From: Himantopus leucocephalus
Lineage: Eukaryota > Chordata > Aves > Charadriiformes > Recurvirostridae
DNA: 64,000 nt
Direction: 5' to 3'
Assembly (NCBI GenBank): GCA_003993805.1
Contig: RSEF01000001.1
Location: 96,625,434 to 96,689,433 of the forward strand
Below the pieces are notes generated by a model. It saw only the letters and a program-made list of their open reading frames with translations. It was not told the origin of the DNA and made no database searches. Below are positions 48,815 to 61,300 of the stretch, in pieces; position 1 is the first letter of the stretch; the number at the start of each line of letters is the position of its first letter. The translations under genes and the position numbers were made by a program.

Positions 48815-49835
48815 ACCTCCTGGATTGCTTATGCTCTGCTGTGTTGTCCCTCCAACAAATATCCAATTGTTTGAAGTCCCCCATGAGGACCGTGGCTTGT
48901 GAATGTAAGGCTGCTCCAGTCTATTTATAGAGTGCCACATCTGCTTGGTCTTCCTGGTCAGGTGGTCTGTAGCAGATCCCCACTATAATGTCACCTGTCC
49001 CTTTCCTCCCTTTAACCTTGACCCATAAGCTCTCGGTTGGCTCCTCATCCATCCCCAGGCAGAGTTCCATGCACTCCAGCTGGTCCTTGACATAGAGGGC
49101 AACACCTCCTCCTTATCTCCCCTGCCTGTCCTTCCTGAAGAGTCTGTATCCATCCATTCCAGCACTCCAGTCATAGGAGCCATCCCACTACGTCTCCATG
49201 AGGCCAATAAGATTGTAGCCTTGTAGGCGTGCGGACGTCTCTAGCTCCTCTTGTTTACTACCTGTGCTATGTGCATTTTCATAGAGGCATGAAAATTGGG
49301 CCCCTGATGAAGCTGACTTGCTGGCTGGAGTGGCTGGAATTCCTTTAAGCTGCACTCCAGGTGCTCTCCTGATGACCTGTGGTCCTTTTCCAGGGTCTGG
49401 ACGTCTTTTGCTGGTCTCAAACTGGTAGGAGTGGGATGGATTGATGTTCCCCTCCCCTGGCAACTTTAGTTTAAAGCCCTCTTCACAAGCTTGGCAAGCC
49501 TATGACTGAAGATGTTCTTCCCCGTCTCTGACAGATGGACCCCATCAGCCCCCAGTATACCTTGCGTCTCGAAGTGAGTCCGATGGTCTAAGTCACCAAA
49601 CCCCTGGCTGTGGCACCAGTCCTGTAACCATTTCTTGAATCACCAGACTCGACTGGCCATTTCAAACCCCTTCCCTTTGACTCAGAGGACTGATGAATAA
49701 ACAACTTTGGCCCAGAGTCCCTTACTGCTGCTTTGTAATCATTCTTGATACTCCTCAGACTTCTCCTGGCCATATCACTGGTGCCCATGTTAAACAACAG
49801 CAGCAGATAATAGTTTGTACTAGGTTTGCTTACTA
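48815..49835 (-). mobile_element. CR1 LINE, ORF1 end and ORF2 endonuclease remnant
   Basis: Minus strand. From high to low coordinates it encodes an ORF1-like segment (FNMGTSDMARRSLRSIKNDY), and then ORF2 start and APE-type endonuclease pieces (YENAHSTGSKQEELE, WDGSYDWSAGMDGYRLF, GGVALYVKDQLECMELCLG, CYRPPDQED, MGDFKQLDICWRDNT). Frame changes and stops break it. It stops at the 10-base gap, so the reverse-transcriptase part is missing here. Full 5' regions of CR1 are rare because most copies are 5'-truncated. Confidence 0.9.
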
Positions 49836-49973
49836 TTAATCTGGTTTCCGGCCTGTAGCCATTTCTCAGCTTTGGCCTTTCTTTGAGCTAATGTGTTATT
49901 TAGTAAGACATATAGTTCACTGCTTTGGTGTCATCAGAAATTTTCATTTTTCCTTCTTTGGAAAATACAAGCC

Positions 49974-50073
49974 ATAGAATCATAGAATGGTTTAGGTTGG
50001 AAGGGACCTTAAAGATGTTCTAGTTCCAACCCCCCTGCCATGGTCAGGGACACCTTCCACTAGACTGTGTCAT
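49974..50073 (-). mobile_element. CR1 LINE, short 3' end fragment
   Basis: The plus strand reads 'catagaatcatagaatgg', 'tttaggttggaagggacc', 'gacaccttccactagact', the reverse complement of a CR1 3' end. It is a separate, 5'-truncated insertion; it lies on the wrong side to be the tail of the endonuclease fragment at 48815-49835. Confidence 0.9.
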
Positions 50074-50077
50074 GAAA

Positions 50078-50135
50078 AGTCATGAAAAAGTAAAGTCATG
50101 AAAATGATAAATTCATAAATTCATAAAAATACTGG
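50078..50135. repeat. Short AT-rich direct repeats beside a CR1 truncation point
   Basis: 'gtcatgaaaa' occurs three times and 'aaattcat' twice within 58 bases, directly after the 5' truncation edge of the CR1 fragment. Confidence 0.6.
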
Positions 50136-53100
50136 CATGCAAAAAAAATCCTTACAACTCTTTCATCACTGAGTTTTTTTCTATCATGTGCACTGATTTT
50201 TTTAGGTGAGCACATAAGTCTTCTGTAAAAGCTCAGTACAGCAGCTCAGATGCAGACTTTCATTTTCTAGCAGATGTACTGATCTTTTACAAGTTTCCAG
50301 GAAATGATCTACTGTTCCTTTTTTCTTTGTCTCTTGGGAATTATGGATGTAATCCAAAGTACACTGGAAATCAATGCCTCCTCTATGAGGTGATTGCAAG
50401 GAATAAACCCAGTGATCTAATAGGTCTTTTCCATCTCTAATTACCATGCTTCTGTGAACTCCAGTCCCATGGTGAGGTCTCCCAGGTAATCTCTAAATAG
50501 CCCATTAAATAGCTGTAAGCTATTATTTTTCTTGAAAACAAGAGCTTGGGACATTTAAACTCACAGCAGTATATTATTATGACAACACTGACATGTTATC
50601 TCCACTGTATCTAAGCATCAATGAGAAAAATAGATCAAAAACTGGCACTGATTTATTTACTTAATTAGTCAGTGCTACATTATCATTACTCGTACTGAGA
50701 CGCTCCTGCATACTCTATTAATTTCAAATGGATGGCCCTTTGTCTGTGTGTCAGTTGTGCACCTTTTATCCTCCCAGTAGGATTAGCCTTTGATGAGAAA
50801 AGTGCTTCAGTGTTTTCTGAAAGGCTAGGAAAGATATTTCTAATGTCTGTTTGCTCTTGCCAGCATGTAAATTAGTTCGCAGCACACAAGTGTCTTAACA
50901 ATCCCTGCTGGCTATTCAGAGATCCTTTGTATAAACAATTAATTTGTTTTCTTTAACCCTCTTGTCCGCTCTGTAATGAGAGGAACAAATAAGCGCAATG
51001 CAATGACAACTAATATTTGCAAATGCTACTCTGTAGTGAAGAAGCCAAATAATTTTCTTCTCTTGGGTCTGGAGAACGAAGAATAGATAACTGAAAAACA
51101 AATGTTCTTTAATTCAGGCCAGATGCAGTTCAAGTAAAACTAAAGCAAGGGGATTCTGTGTATCAAAATATGGGTAGATTAATAACATGATTGAAACTTT
51201 TACATATAAAGTTTATGATTATCCTTGCCCTGTTCACAAATAAATTACACTACCAGTCCAAGCAAGAGAACTATGAAAAGCACACACTGAAGTGTTGTTT
51301 TTTTTCCTTTCCCTACAATGGTGTTCACAGCGGGCTTGATATTTTTGGATGCTGAAAGACTTTTATCCCTTGCTCCTGCTACAGGGAGTAAAATGCTCAA
51401 GGCTATACAGGCAGTACTGAAAGAAAAATATAATTTCTGTTCTACTCAAGCAGTTTTATTAATAGATAGCTGTAAAAAAATATTTTAAATTGGAATATAA
51501 TTCTAATGGATTCAGAAAATGCAGTACCTCACAAAATAAAAATAATTCTTTGTGCAGATGAAATTCATCTGAACCAGAGAAGGAATCTGAACCTGTTGAT
51601 CAAGTCTGGATTATGTGTGAATCTGTTAGTTGTGCTCCACATAAAATTACTGTGTGTCAAACTGTAGAGTGTCCTTACAATGCCTTGCCATTTCAGAACA
51701 CATGAGCAAAAAGACCCTTTATCTTCTACTTTTTTTTTTTTTCATATCAGGGGTATGTTTTCCCAATAAAAAGCATTTACTGCCACAAACTAACTATTAG
51801 TTAAATGTCTGGGCATAGATCCTGTCAGCTGTAGATGCACAAGTCCCATCAGACTAGGGTCCTAGGCAGGACTGTTCAGGCTGAAGAACTGTAACTTTCC
51901 ATGAGCAAGAGTAGTCCATCCTTCATAAGTGTATCACCAAGCTGATGCATGTGCACTTGGGGGACAGCTGGACCATGTGGAATCACAGTTCCGCATCTGG
52001 TCCTTGCGTCATCCACACTGCAATTGTGTTTAATGCTGCTTCTCCACTGGATATATACAGTTATTCTCTGTTTATTCCCTTTCCCTGTCTCCAACAAATT
52101 AAGCGGAATGCTATTCCTATTGTAATGCTATTTTGCCATTGTTATAAATATTAATAATTTTTATATATATATATAATTTATAAATAAATATATAAATAAG
52201 CCAAAGTAACACTTTTCACCAATACTCATTTGCTACAGAGGACTGCACTTCACTACCTGGTCTCACCATAATTGATGAATTATGCCTTAATTACATAATA
52301 ATTGAAAAATACATGGGAAATTATATGGTTTACCTATTTTTCATTTCACATTTTTGTGAACAGATGTATCTAAGATCACAAAGCGATATATGTAAGGACT
52401 GATATGGGCCATGTTGATGCTGATGGACAATGAGACTACTGAATTCTGTAAAATGGTCCACAAAACTTGATTTTTCCTTATAATTTTACATTCTGATACA
52501 GATACCTAAATATTGTTGCAGGGCCTGGAACACAGAGCCTTTTGTTCTTAGAAAAATTTTGGTGGACCTGAGAAGCCTTAATTCCAGTTACTTGATGACT
52601 GCACAAGGTTTTAGTGGAGATAATGCTAATGAGTTGGTTCTACAAAAAATTTCTAACCTTGTCAAGAAGATGCTGCACAAGATGGCTACTTAGGGCATTA
52701 GGCTTTGAGAAACCAACTTGTATTATATATTGCAGTCTGGCTTGTACAGTTTCTACACATCCTTGTATAGGGAGCTGTTTTGCTCTTGGGCAAAATAGTC
52801 TTCTGTTGATGCTTGGTCTACATGGCACACCTTTGTTATGCATCAGCTAGCAGAATGCCACTGATTGTACTCAGCGATAAGGGCCAGTTTGACAACTGCA
52901 TGCTCATTGCCAAGGGAGTTGCTTAACAAAAGTTCAGAAGAACAAGTTATTGCTGGAGAATAAGTATGAAGGGCATGTAGCCGAGGGTGATTGCTGTTAA
53001 GATTGCAAATGGAGGGATTGTAAGCTTTACTCTGGTCCTGCACTGGCTTAAGTGGGAAATTACCCATTTAACTTCAAATATGTTTCACAATTTATATAGG

Positions 53101-56100
53101 ATGAACTTACCAAGTAACTTTCAACGGAACAAAGTGTGTTCTGTTTTCCTAGAATGGCAGAGAAGACTTCCTGGAATGCTGGAAGAACTGGAAGAACTCT
53201 TTATAAATCTGTTTCTACCATTGAAAAGCAGCAACTGAAAATCTATATGAAGCATATGGTTGGGTTTCATACTATCTGTATAAAAGAATCCATGTTGGAT
53301 GACTCCAGAATGCCTTTAATGTTCAATAACAATGGAAACAGCCAAGAGGGATCCCCCTTGAAATAAATCAAAGTCCCTCCTCAAATATAAAAATATTCTT
53401 GGAGAAAATTGTCATACATTCCTTCCAAAGCAGGACTTCTAAGGGTAAAATATATTCAGTCCAAGTGTCATTCCAAGTGCTTTTTTAGAGTGTTTTGTTG
53501 CAGTATCCAAGGAAAAACAACGATAGATACGGTACTATTTTGCCACCTAATATCCTGCAATTTATTCAATCCGAACATAAACATTTGCTCTGGACTAATG
53601 TCCTGGCAACTTTTGCTGACTGGCCCAAATAAGACATGCTTGCTAATGGTTCAGAGTCAGGTTATTTTGCCCATTCATTCCACTTTAGGGTGGCTCTTTC
53701 ACACCAGGGAATTGTAGTTAAGCACCAACACCTGCCGTCTCATACAAGCCAATAAATCAATACTGTCCCACCACCACTTTTTTTATTTTCTTTTTTCTTT
53801 CTTTTAACTTGTAGCCCAAAATAGATAGCTAAGCAGCTCCCTTTCACAGGCCAGACTTAAGTACAAAAAAAGGCTTGCAAGATGTGGAATTTAGTTCAGC
53901 AGAAGCTGGCACTTATAACGCAACAAACCAAGTTTTGTCTTTGTTCACATAGATGGGAAGCAGTACTGTGTGGAATCATAAGCACCTACTCTCAGGCAAG
54001 TTGAGGGTGATTAGCTCTTTGCCTTTCAAAAATCCTTAAGGGATTCCATTAACTTTAGTCAAGTTGCTGTATTTATATCAATGTCACGAACTGGAGTCAA
54101 TAAGGCTCCGGTCCAAAGCCCACTCAAGTAATTGTTAGTGTTAGCATTGAATTTAATTGTATTTGGTCTGATGCCTAAGAGAGGAATCCACAGAAATATG
54201 TTCCTTTTAAATGTATTTTCCAGCTGTCCATTTTCATTTTATCCTTTGTTCATACACCAAAAGTTTAGCCCTTGAACTCTGTATGTATTTAGAAATAATC
54301 TATTATAACTTAATTGGTTGTTTATGGGTGTTTTTGCACTCATTTTTGTTCTGTCTCAGAGGGCCAAATTGTGTCCATTACTTGGTTTCAGTATTTGACC
54401 CATTGAGACTGAACAAGTGACCATGCGTCACTTCACTCATGGTTATTTTTAAACTGTGCTCAGTAGGGAGGTAAAAATGTGTTATCTTAAACCTCATAGT
54501 TTTGTGTTTGTAGCTTTCCTCAACTCCCATACTCAGTCTCATATTTTGTATAGCAGTTTAACTGGCAGGATTGGAAATACCAGCAGTGAAGACATTATCT
54601 CTACACAAGTTCCTATTAAAATCTGATTTATTTAATTAAAAAATTTAAAATTCCGAGGCTTATTGGTCACAATTTAGATGCTAGTAAAGTAGCTTGTGAC
54701 TAGAATGTTAGTCTAGAGTATTGTTAGATGCTAGTTGATTTTTTCAGACTTAATCCTAGGAATAGAGATAGTAGAATAAAGGCCAGCTATAAATGAAACC
54801 TTAGCATGTACATGAAACCAGATCTGAGGTCTAGCCTAATCTTTTTACCTGTTTCAGTTTCCCTTAGAAGTTTATATGGATGAGACATTTTTTGTTTTCT
54901 GGCTTATGATGCATTATAGTCTGCTGGAGAACTAGTAAGTCCTTGACGTATCTCATCCAAATCTGAGGTGATATTTTGTGTAATCTTTCCTGTAAAACTG
55001 CTGTATAATTTGCAAAATTTGTGTGCTACAGAAGCACTGTAATTCTGCTGCAGCAGTAAGAGCAATCAACAATCTTGTTGTTGCAAAACTGTCTTCCTAA
55101 ACAGTGTCAGTACTGAGTTTGTGAATTTAGCTGATAATTTATATCTTAGGGCATCCTTCTGCCATTTTTAAATTCCAGAAATTCTCCTAACAGGCCTATG
55201 CAAGATTGAGACTCTTAAAAGTAAGCACCCCACATTGTCTATAAAAAAGATTAAAGCTCTCTTCTATTCGCCCAATCTTCTCCACAAGGAATAGGTGCAA
55301 GAAAGTTTTTTCAAAGCATTCATGGATTCAGGCATGAAAATTAAGTATGACACCCTTTCAAATATGTCAGTAATTCACAAGTTGTCTAAAGGCCTGGGGC
55401 TGTTAGAACTGGTTTAATAAGTATAAAGATGAAATATAATGATCAAGTGTTCTTGTAGAACTGTTTCTCTTTGGAGAACACAAAATCTAGAAGTGTTGGG
55501 TGGCTTGTTTATTAGGGTTGTTTTGAGACAGAGAAAGAAAAATTCTGCTTGGGAGGATTCTATGCTGTACTCTGAGACATGGAAAAAGCAACTGGGAGTG
55601 AAAAGACTGTCATTTAAGAGAAATGATGCACCCTTCTACGGATTTTTTTTCACTTGTAGGGCTGTGGCTAGCATGAACACACATGGCTGTAGGGGATACA
55701 GTTGGGAATAGGTGTTGAAATCAAGCATTAAGCTGCAAGCAGCTGACACCAAACAGCAGATACACTCCCTCTGTCCTCCCCGACTGAGTCCATCTGTCAG
55801 TTCTGCTTTGCAGTGCTCCTTTCAAATGTTTGAGAGATCACCTGAATAAACAATTTTGCCACTTTCATCTTGACATATCCGCATTGGTCTACTAACCCAT
55901 CTTGGTCCCAGACTTCAAGGTTATGTCATTCCACCCAATAACTTTGCTGATGTTAAAAAACATCCAACATCCAGAGCAGAAGCAGGCACTGGATTTCGAG
56001 ACAGACTAGCTGGCCTGCTGTTATTTCCTTCACTGATCCCACAGAGCACTCTGTGTGTACTTTTGTAGTACAAACCAAACCAAATCAACTTTCTGTTTGT

Positions 56101-57668
56101 TTTAGAGTAATCTTCTGTTTCACCTGTTTGAACCATCCTTCACTATAACATTTCAGACGCTTAGGAGCACCGGTTGCTGTGTAGCTCCAGTCTGTACTTT
56201 TTGTGTCTCAGTGAAGGTGATAGGTTCTGTGTGGTACAGCTGCGTGGAACTGTTATTACTATCAAATATGGTTCTGGACATCAGAATTGAGGCCAAAGAA
56301 GTTGATGCTCCCATTCTGACTCGTAATTATCATAATCACTCATAATTACTCATAATTGTGAGTAATCTAGCTCATGAAACCCAAGGCCGAAAATACAGAG
56401 CATCTCCTTTGTGGTTCACTCTAATCTCATATCAGTTCTAATAACAAGGTTTTTTTTAAAAAAAAGATAAATGTAAACACTAGTAGACAAGCTACTCACA
56501 TATTAGACACTTACAGCAAAACTCTCCTCGCAAAAGTGAAGTATATTAGAGACTTTGCATCTTTTCCTTGTTCTGTAGCTGCTGCTGACAGAAGACAATC
56601 ACTGAAAAGGAGTTCCCAGGCAATCACTGCACTTATTTTGAAAAATTATCTGCATTTTAGCAACTTTCTTCCAGATGGGAACTTCCACCTCAGTTATTAA
56701 AATGTTGGCTGTAGTATCAAGCCAAACCATTTCTTGTGCCAGCAGCAGCATCCTGTAGATTTCTAATAGCTGAAGGATTTAAAAACCAAAACTCTTTAAA
56801 ATCCAATTAGTAAGAAAATTATAGGGTTTAGTAAGTTGCTTGTTTTCAATGAGCACTAGTCATAGGAAGTAAATCTTAGTCAATAACTATTAGCAGAACC
56901 GATGAAATAAAATAACTTCTTTTTTTTTTCTGGCAGAAAATGTTGCTTTATCAAAGCCCGTTTCCCAAATAAATCTCTTTAAAAAAAAAAAAAAAATTAT
57001 CGCTTTTGCACTGTTGAAATGCTCCTTTTAAAATGTGAAAAAAATGGAAACTTCAGTATTTCACCTAGTTATCAAAAGCTGAAATCTGAAATACAGTCTT
57101 TCAAATGCATCAAAAAAGATGTTTGAACTGGGCCCAGATTATATACGTATATTTTTTGAAGTAGTTGTTTTTTGGAATGATTTGTAATTCTTTTTGAAAA
57201 CAAAAGACAAACTACAGATTTTTCCACAGTGGTGGTATTCCATATCATTCCATATCATGCATGTCCATTGAAACGCGGATCCTAAGGAATTAGTATGTGA
57301 AACTTCTTTGGGAAACTAAACTAACTCTGTTTTTATAGAAGTTAAATAGGACCCAAATTCAAGACAGGTTCAAGAAAGACACAAAGCTCTTCAGACAATA
57401 ACCAAGTAATTGATGGTTTGACTGAAAAATCAAGTAAATCTGGCATTTTTGGCAAGATTTAGTATGGGAAAATTATAAAAACAGAAACATCAAAATGAAA
57501 TGTAAATGAAAAGTATACTTATGAAGTTGATTCACAATGAGCACTGTAGTCCACTCAAGTCTCAACCTGCTGAATTCTGTTGGACATCTACACAGGTGTA
57601 TCAGTTGTTAGATTCTGCAGTATTTATTTCATAGCATAATTCAGAATGTCTGTTATGTTGCGACACGC
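50136..57668. other. Intergenic or intronic, nothing recognised
   Basis: There are 7.5 kb of mostly AT-rich sequence with poly(A)/poly(T) runs and one TA-rich tract. No exon or RNA gene is seen. The absence of transposons through most of it is notable but not evidence of function. Confidence 0.55.
52158..52200. repeat. AT-rich simple sequence
   Basis: A run of TA dinucleotides followed by ATAAATA-type repeats. Low complexity only. Confidence 0.8.
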
Positions 57669-58348
57669 TGTTATGGTTTGAGGAAACCACAACAATTTAT
57701 TGTTGTTTCGACAATTATTCTCTCACTCGATGACACCTCCCCACCCGGGAAGGGGAATCAGGAAAAAACAAGGAAACCCGAAGGCTGAAATATAAACAGA
57801 TCTAATAGAATAAGACTAGATAATTAACAGTAATAACACTAAAGAACCAATATTGATCCTGATAGCAATACGAAATATACAAGGATTATAGTCAGCCAAT
57901 TCTATCAGTAGGAAGCTGTGCACTCCCAGCAGTGGACAGCAAATGTCAGACATTGGGAGTGTGACGGCTTTGGGAGGACGGGAAGGCCTCAGGGGTCCGG
58001 CACTGGGGCAAGAAGTTCTCAAGACTGTAGCCATCAAGGAAGAGAGAGAACTCTGTAGCAAACTTTCTAATTTATAGTCAATGTGATGTTCATGGTATGA
58101 AATAATCCTGTTGGCCAGCTTGGGTCAAGTGCCTGAGTCTCACTCCTCCTCATCCCTACACCTGGCAAGCTCAGAAACACTGAGACCTTGAAACCCACAT
58201 ACCATAGCTGGCTCTAAAGTAAATATTTTCACAAATTCAGACACTAGTGTCTTCTAAAAGTGCAGTTTTCTTAAGCATTAGAAGAGACCTTACTGAAAAG
58301 TAAAATTACTGAAAGAGAAATTAGTCCTGTGTCATTCAAACCAGGACA
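57669..58348 (-). mobile_element. Solo LTR of an endogenous retrovirus (ERVL-like avian family)
   Basis: About 680 bases bounded by TG and CA. On the minus strand it starts TGTCCTGGTTT, a start shared by a common avian LTR family. It then has a 'gctggccaacagg' segment, a TATA-like CTATAAAT near 58070, and a polyadenylation signal AATAAA close to the far end at about 57697. No gag, pol or env remnant flanks it, so it is a solo LTR left after recombination. No clear target-site duplication is visible, which suggests age or slightly misplaced ends. Confidence 0.7.
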
Positions 58349-61300
58349 CTAACCAAAATGTTCTTCAGGGTGAGGAAACAGAGACTAAAAAAACTTCAAG
58401 GATTGCATATTTAGCAGGTGTTAAAAGAACAGAAAAAAAGCAGTGTCATTTTAATAAGGCTCAAAAGCTACTTTGTTTTATATAAAAGTGTGCTGTGTTG
58501 GTATATACCCTTTTAGAGCAAACTCAGTAAGTTGTGTGTGCTTTTGAGTGTGCTGAGTTCTCCTATGTGATTTTGCCAAACTGAAAAAAAAAAAACGGAG
58601 AGTAGACATATAACAAGATTTTATTTGAGTGAGGTGGAAGAAAAGACCCTCTGGATTTACACGTTCTGCCACTAGAACCTTCCAACTGTTACCCATTTCA
58701 CATAAGGTCTTTTTACTCTTTGTGATTATCTTTGACGATGTGGAACTTATATCTGTCATCTTGAATAATTTACATTTGCACAGGTTTCAGCTGGTAGATT
58801 ATTTCCATTTGCTCCATTTTTGATAGTTCATTCTTCCCCACAAAGCACATTAAAATTGAATCAACTTTTCTCAGGAAATAATATGCCTACTTTCATTAGG
58901 AAATGTGTCCTTTCGCTCCTTCACTAGATTAAGTATTCTTTACTTATTACTGAGATGAACACATGCTATAAACTGATTGACCATTTGCATACAAAGTAAT
59001 TCCTCAAATAAACTCCAAACTGCTTTTTTATGTAGGTCAAGACCTAGTGCTCAAAGTTGCAGAGCATCTTTTCACTGGGATATCTGTTAAGCCAAACACT
59101 AACTCTAAATAGCACTCACTGCAAATTTGTCAGCTTTTTTTCTGGCTGGGTATCCAAATTTCTGCTACTGTGGTTGCATACTGAATAGTCAGGACCAATA
59201 AACTATGACTTTAGGGGTTTTTTTAACCTTTTTTTCTAAGTTATCTATTTCCTTATCCCATTCATCTTTCCCCTGTCCTTCCCCTCCTCTCTTCTCCAAT
59301 GAAGTATATCTTCATCCCTTTATTTTTGCCTTTGCAGTATCAACTGTTTAGGTGGGTCCATGTTCCACACTAACAGAAGAAGAGGGGAAAACAAGGACAA
59401 TGTTACTTACAAACCAAAGTTAACAATTTCCAAATATATTTCCTGATGATTCTGTTGACAATGTGTGATGAATGACTGCGCTTTGGTAAAATTCTTTACC
59501 CACAGAACTATTAATAAAGCACAAAAGAGAAAATTTAGCAATTAACTTACCCAGTTCATATTTTAGATGGTTTTTATTTCCACTAAAATTCACTAAAATG
59601 TCGATGTTCTTCTCTATTTTATTCAATACTTCACTACTGGTTCCTGTGTATAATATTTGTATTTAACAGTTCAGTTCACTATTGCTATGAATACAGAGCT
59701 CCAGACTGTATCCACAAAATAAATTTACTTTGGAGTTCTTTTAAATTCAGATCTAGTTGTTCCTAGTCTGAAGTCTGCATTGGCACAAAAAAAAAAAAAT
59801 CCCTCCTCCGAGTTGCAGACATGTTGTGATAAGTCCTGATGGAATCTTGTGTCCATATAGATATTTCTAAAACTTTGATCCTCAAATGATGATTGGCCTA
59901 GATTGATAAACATCTTCAAAATTCCTTCTGAAGAGGATAAAATCTTATGAAGCTCTTGAAAGACCCATAACTTTATACCTAGTCATGTGTAAGTTTCTGT
60001 AACCAGCCATTCCAGCTGCCTATTTGTGCTGTGCTTTGTACTGCCTTTGCTCTTCCCAGTTCTGTCCAGACTGGAAAAGAAACGTGAAAATATTGAAAAA
60101 TAGACTGTTTCCATGGCATTTGAAGCCCAAGAAGAACAAGATGTACAGGACATTTTCTGGAAAATTGAAAGATTTAGTCAAATTACACTAGTCACCTAAA
60201 CAGCTCCAGCTGCACTGGCTTTTATTATGGCAACAGTACATAGGGGCCACAGCTGGTGGGTGTTCCATATATGAATTGTTGTAAGTGCAAAAATAGAGTC
60301 AGTGCCCCTAACAGTTTGGTCCAAGCTAAATATCATATGAAAAAAGTATGCAGTGTGTAAAAAGAGGAAGTTAAAGAACTATACACTATGTTTATATAAT
60401 TATTCATAAGGTATTTTTATTATTGCTTATAAATAGAATGCCATTTGTGTACCTTAACTCAGCTCTGTCACATTCTCAAGTGTTCTTCCATCAGTCTGGC
60501 CATGAGATAAAATTTGAAGGAAAGGAAAAGTGTATCTTGCAAACCATTCTAAGGAATGTGCTTAACTTCAAAATGGTATAGATAGGCAAATAAACTGCGT
60601 ACTTCATTATAGTGGTACATGTATCAGTATGGAGGTGTGCCTGTCTGCTGGCATCAGGTAACCAGCTCAGCAGGTGGCTCTTGACTCTTTAACTTGTATT
60701 AACTAATGATGATACTTTATATATAGAAAAATACATGTACACCTCTATATTCTGTGTATCAAATGCATATTCAAATACTGCTGTTAGCACTGAAGAATGC
60801 TAATATCAGCACTAAAGGATGTCTAGGCAAATTTAACGGATGCCTTTTGTCTGTTTGTGCTTTTCTGCACAGTTATGATAAAATCCTGGACTGCTCTTTC
60901 ACAGATTAGGGATGACTTCTCACTTAGTCATTAACTGTTAAGTTTTGGGGTTTTGTCCTTCATCACTGCACTGTAGTCATCCCCCATTTTTGTGAAGGAG
61001 TTGTTAGTTTCCAGACAGGCTTTGCTATGACACCCGTCACAGTTGGTATTTCAGTACTTCATAGCTATTCCTTTCTTTTCACAATGATTCATCAAAGTAA
61101 GGCAGTAGTAATAGCCCCCACTTAGAAACAGGAAGCTGAGTCAGAAAGAGATTATGGTCAAAATTATTAATTAATTCTGAATGTCTAAATGAAATGTGAA
61201 AAACTTTAGTTCTTACAGCTTTTGTTGCATAACTCCTTGTATATTCAAGAACAACTTCAGTTGCAAATATGACAACGTATCACTTCTGAAAATAATTCTG

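Noticed and set aside
48815..50073. The CR1 endonuclease fragment and the nearby CR1 3' end as one element
   Set aside because: Both are in minus orientation but the 3' end lies on the 5' side of the coding fragment, so they are separate insertions.
50650..51070. A stretch that reads like a conserved non-coding element
   Set aside because: The impression rests only on balanced composition and lack of repeats; it cannot be supported without an alignment.
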